DNA of 8,165 bases, from contig JAUXBD010000039.1 in assembly GCA_030619585.1 (NCBI GenBank), forward strand, positions 1 to 8,165, given 5' to 3'. Shown piece by piece: positions 6,666 to 8,165 of this stretch. The DNA is from Desulfobacteraceae bacterium (GTDB lineage Bacteria; Desulfobacterota; Desulfobacteria; Desulfobacterales; SURF-7). The notes below the pieces were generated by a model that was not told where the DNA came from, did not search any database, and saw only the letters and a list, made by a program, of their open reading frames with translations. A program made the position numbers and the translations under genes. How positions within the stretch are numbered: position 1 is the first letter of the stretch; each line of letters begins with the position of its first letter.

Positions 6666-6666
6666 A

Positions 6667-7533
6667 ATGAAAATATCAAAATATAAAAAAACACTGTTTT
6701 ATGTTCCGGTGCTATTTGTCTTTTTGTTTACTTGTCCAGGCAGTTTTCTGATGGCACAGGAACTCACATGGGTAACTGCCGAAGGTACGGCTCTGATGGA
6801 CAATCACGGTGAGGAAGATGTGAAAAAAATTGCCCTGAAAACAGCCGAACAAAACGCCATAGAAAAATTTGTAGGTGACAGTATCTCGGCAGAGGCCATT
6901 ATTGTAAACCTCAGGCTTTCAGGGGGCATACTTGGAGCGATACCTTATTTCAGGGTTGTCAAGAAGGAGATATTGGAAGAAGACGTATTGGAAGTGGTCA
7001 AAAACGGGGAGGCAACAGCTTCATTGACTTACAAGGTTAAAATAAAGGCAGGTATTTCAGAAGAATCAGAGGGCAATGGTAAGGGCATAAGTTTTAATGC
7101 ATCGTTAAATAAGACAAGTTTTAAAAACGGCGATGAGATTCAAATACGCATAACACCCACAAAGGACAGTTATGTCTCTATTTTCAACATTCTGGAAGAT
7201 GAAAAGATCCTGCGTCTTATGCCGAGCCGGTTTAAAAATGAAACCCTTTTAAAAGCCAATGAAACTTTTTATTTCCCAAGTACCAGTGACAAAGCAAGAG
7301 GCATGTCACTTATCGCCCACACTCCGGAAGGTAAAAAATCGACTACAGAGATGTTTTTGATACTGGCATCAAAACATCCCCTGAAATTTGACAAAGATAA
7401 ATTCCAGGAAGCTGTTTTTGGAATATACAACGGCAAGACTGCATTTATGAACGATCTGATTAAAACGGTTGTTAGCATCCCCCTAAGTGACAGGGGAGAA
7501 AAGCTAATGCAGTACGAAATAAGGGAAAAGTAA
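6667..7533 (+). CDS. Secreted protein with LPP20/FlgT-like N-terminal region and DUF4384 domain
   Basis: A 288-aa exported protein. The ATG at 6667 gives a standard signal peptide: KISKYKK, a hydrophobic core to about residue 27, and cleavage after LMA (Ala30). Residues 33-128 (TAEGTALM, a helix KKIALKTAEQNAIEKFVG, then YKVKIKAGI) resemble the SHS2-like domain of LPP20/FlgT lipoproteins. Residues 143-236 match DUF4384: FKNGDEIQIRITPTKDSYV, a strand FNILEDEKILRLMPS, NETLLKANETFYFP, and a closing TPEGKKS..MFLILAS. DUF4384 is often found fused to or beside kinases and caspases in secreted proteins; its ligand is unknown. Here it follows the caspase gene and probably acts with it at the envelope as substrate, adaptor or regulator (inference). 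The ribosome site is weak, so translation may depend on the upstream gene. Confidence 0.85.
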   Translation: MKISKYKKTLFYVPVLFVFLFTCPGSFLMAQELTWVTAEGTALMDNHGEEDVKKIALKTAEQNAIEKFVGDSISAEAIIVNLRLSGGILGAIPYFRVVKKEILEEDVLEVVKNGEATASLTYKVKIKAGISEESEGNGKGISFNASLNKTSFKNGDEIQIRITPTKDSYVSIFNILEDEKILRLMPSRFKNETLLKANETFYFPSTSDKARGMSLIAHTPEGKKSTTEMFLILASKHPLKFDKDKFQEAVFGIYNGKTAFMNDLIKTVVSIPLSDRGEKLMQYEIREK

Positions 7534-7543
7534 AAAATAAAAC

Positions 7544-7573
7544 TTTGACAGGATAACAGGATGGACATGATTT
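7544..7573 (+). repeat. GACAGG-type intergenic repeat, copy 1
   Basis: TTTGACAGGATAACAGGATG followed by GACATGATTT, 11 bases past the DUF4384 stop. It shares the core TTTGACAGG.TA.CAGGA with copies at 7634 and 8101 and with the inverted copy at 7687. Related sequences are scattered in intergenic regions of many deltaproteobacteria, as far as I recall. Confidence 0.6.
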
Positions 7574-7586
7574 AAAAAAAAATAAA

Positions 7587-7605
7587 ATCCCGCGTAAGGC
7601 GGGGT
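7587..7605. terminator. Hairpin after the caspase/DUF4384 operon, possibly bidirectional
   Basis: ATCCCGC (7587-7593), loop GTAAG, GCGGGGT (7599-7605), a 7-bp stem with one G-T pair. It is preceded by a long A run (7574-7587), which becomes a strong T tract on the minus strand; on the + strand only a weak CAAACTTTATT follows. It may end the operon and, more efficiently, any transcript coming from the right. Confidence 0.55.
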
Positions 7606-7633
7606 GCAAACTTTATTCTACTTCAACAATTAG

Positions 7634-7655
7634 TTTTGACAGGGTAGCAGGACAG
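7634..7655 (+). repeat. GACAGG-type intergenic repeat, copy 2
   Basis: TTTTGACAGGGTAGCAGGAC followed by AG, 90 bases after copy 1 and in the same orientation. With the inverted copy at 7687-7714 it forms an imperfect inverted repeat about 80 bases long in front of the glycine-rich gene. Confidence 0.6.
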
Positions 7656-7686
7656 ACACAACAAGAAGGATCTGGTTTTAAATAAT

Positions 7687-7714
7687 CCAGTTAATCCTGT
7701 TAATCCTGTCTAAA
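7687..7714 (-). repeat. GACAGG-type intergenic repeat, inverted copy with two 9-base units
   Basis: On the + strand the unit GTTAATCCT occurs twice in a row (7690-7707) and is followed by GTCTAAA; its reverse complement reads GACAGGATTAACAGGATTAA, the same core as the other copies. It lies just before the ribosome site of the next gene. Confidence 0.6.
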
Positions 7715-7736
7715 AAATAAAAAGGGGGGGCTTAAA

Positions 7737-8057
7737 ATGAGTTCTTTAAAACGAGTTACGACAATGGTGCTGATATTATCGATATTCAGCCTTAATTTTC
7801 CTGCAGAGGTATTTGCAAAAAAAGAAATACTGCTTGCAAATACAGGCATAACAGAACATCAGCCAATGATTCTGGCAACACCTGAGATAAACATACCTGT
7901 TGGAAAAGTACAAAAAAAGAAAATTAGCAAATGGGTATGGATAGGCCTTGGCGTTCTTGCCGTAGGCGCAGCCGCAGGCGGTGGTGGCGGCGGTGGAGGC
8001 AGCGACGCCCCACCCCCTGCAGGAGCCGACACAGGCGATGTAACAGTTACATGGTGA
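7737..8057 (+). CDS. Small exported glycine-rich protein with single membrane segment
   Basis: A 106-aa protein I cannot name. The ATG at 7737 is strongly supported by AAAGGGGGGG (seven G, 7724-7730) six bases upstream. Residues 1-27 are a signal peptide (KR, hydrophobic core, cleavage after VFA). A 38-residue segment follows, then a Lys-rich patch KVQKKKISK, a hydrophobic stretch WVWIGLGVLAVGAAA (66-80), eight consecutive glycines (81-88), a Pro-rich piece SDAPPPAG and the end TGDVTVTW. The layout suggests an inner-membrane-anchored or surface-display stub. The final eight residues look like the first strand of a fibronectin-type domain, so it may be a remnant of a longer protein, but small proteins with this ending may be a family of their own. 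It lies downstream of the hairpin at 7587, so it probably has its own promoter. Confidence 0.7.
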   Translation: MSSLKRVTTMVLILSIFSLNFPAEVFAKKEILLANTGITEHQPMILATPEINIPVGKVQKKKISKWVWIGLGVLAVGAAAGGGGGGGGSDAPPPAGADTGDVTVTW

Positions 8058-8100
8058 ACGAAAGTGCTAAAGTTTATAGCATTCTAACTATTTATAATTA

Positions 8101-8130
8101 ATTTTGACAGGGTAGCAGAAAGGCCATGAT
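8101..8130 (+). repeat. GACAGG-type intergenic repeat, copy 3
   Basis: ATTTTGACAGGGTAGCAGAA followed by AGGCCATGAT. Its first part equals copy 2 and its ending CATGAT equals copy 1, so the three direct copies are clearly related. It sits right after the small exported gene, as copy 1 does after the DUF4384 gene. Confidence 0.6.
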
Positions 8131-8165
8131 AAGAAAAAACTGATTAAAAAAGCCGTACTCGCCTA
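8126..8165 (+). pseudogene. Possible start of an exported protein, out of frame after an A6 run (partial)
   Basis: From the ATG at 8126 the frame stops after five codons. If the run of six A at 8134-8139 had one more A, the reading would be MIRKKLIKKAVLA, a typical start of a signal peptide, and it would run off the window. The frame read from CTG at 8140 gives the same LIKKAVLA without a usual start codon. A homopolymer error, a real frameshift or chance are all possible; the window ends too soon to tell. Confidence 0.2.

Noticed and set aside
6640..6666. Longer N-terminus of the DUF4384 gene from a TTG at 6640
   Set aside because: The extra codons come from the low-complexity repeat; the ATG at 6667 begins a typical signal peptide.
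7545..7664. TTGACA within the GACAGG repeats as -35 promoter boxes
   Set aside because: No -10-like hexamer at 16-18 bases in copies 1 or 2; the TTGACA is simply part of the repeat core.
7690..7707. CRISPR-like direct repeats
   Set aside because: Only two adjacent 9-base units without spacers; no array elsewhere in the window.

Overview
The window (about 8.2 kb, moderate GC, A/T-rich intergenic regions) looks like chromosomal DNA from a sulfate-reducer-like deltaproteobacterium (Desulfobacterota). This is inferred from the gene mix (type VI secretion sheath-like protein, FHA/lytic-transglycosylase fusion, caspase-like lipoprotein with a DUF4384 partner) and from GACAGG-type intergenic repeats; no rRNA or marker gene is present to prove it.

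Left part, + strand: a 5'-truncated gene (1-1478) for a single polypeptide that reads as a TssB-like segment joined to a TssC-like segment, the two halves of the T6SS contractile sheath. It meets a minus-strand block tail to tail at about 1480-1510.

Middle, - strand, read from 4907 down to 1510: a doubtful small ORF that overlaps the next start by ATGA; an FHA domain / single transmembrane helix / lytic transglycosylase fusion (4719-3217); a 217-bp gap; an unrecognised 258-aa protein (2999-2223); a 62-aa helical protein (2218-2030); and a Pol-beta-fold nucleotidyltransferase (2082-1510) whose start lies inside the 62-aa gene. The last three are tightly packed and probably form one operon.

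The roughly 450-bp divergent intergenic region 4908-5356 holds candidate promoters for both directions and a perfect 8-bp hairpin followed by a T run, which may be the end of a short RNA.

Right part, + strand: a secreted lipoprotein with an N-terminal beta-rich region and an intact caspase-like (C14) His/Cys dyad (5357-6625); a secreted protein with an LPP20/FlgT-like N-terminal part and a C-terminal DUF4384-like domain (6667-7533); then, beyond a hairpin and a cluster of related repeats, a small secreted glycine-rich protein (7737-8057). The window ends in what may be the frameshifted start of another exported protein.

Working model (inference): the sheath-like protein and the FHA-controlled peptidoglycan-cleaving enzyme belong to a T6SS-type envelope-spanning machine, while the caspase/DUF4384 pair forms a separate envelope-located protease module beside it. 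The nucleotidyltransferase trio is an accessory, toxin-antitoxin-like or defence-like cassette between them.
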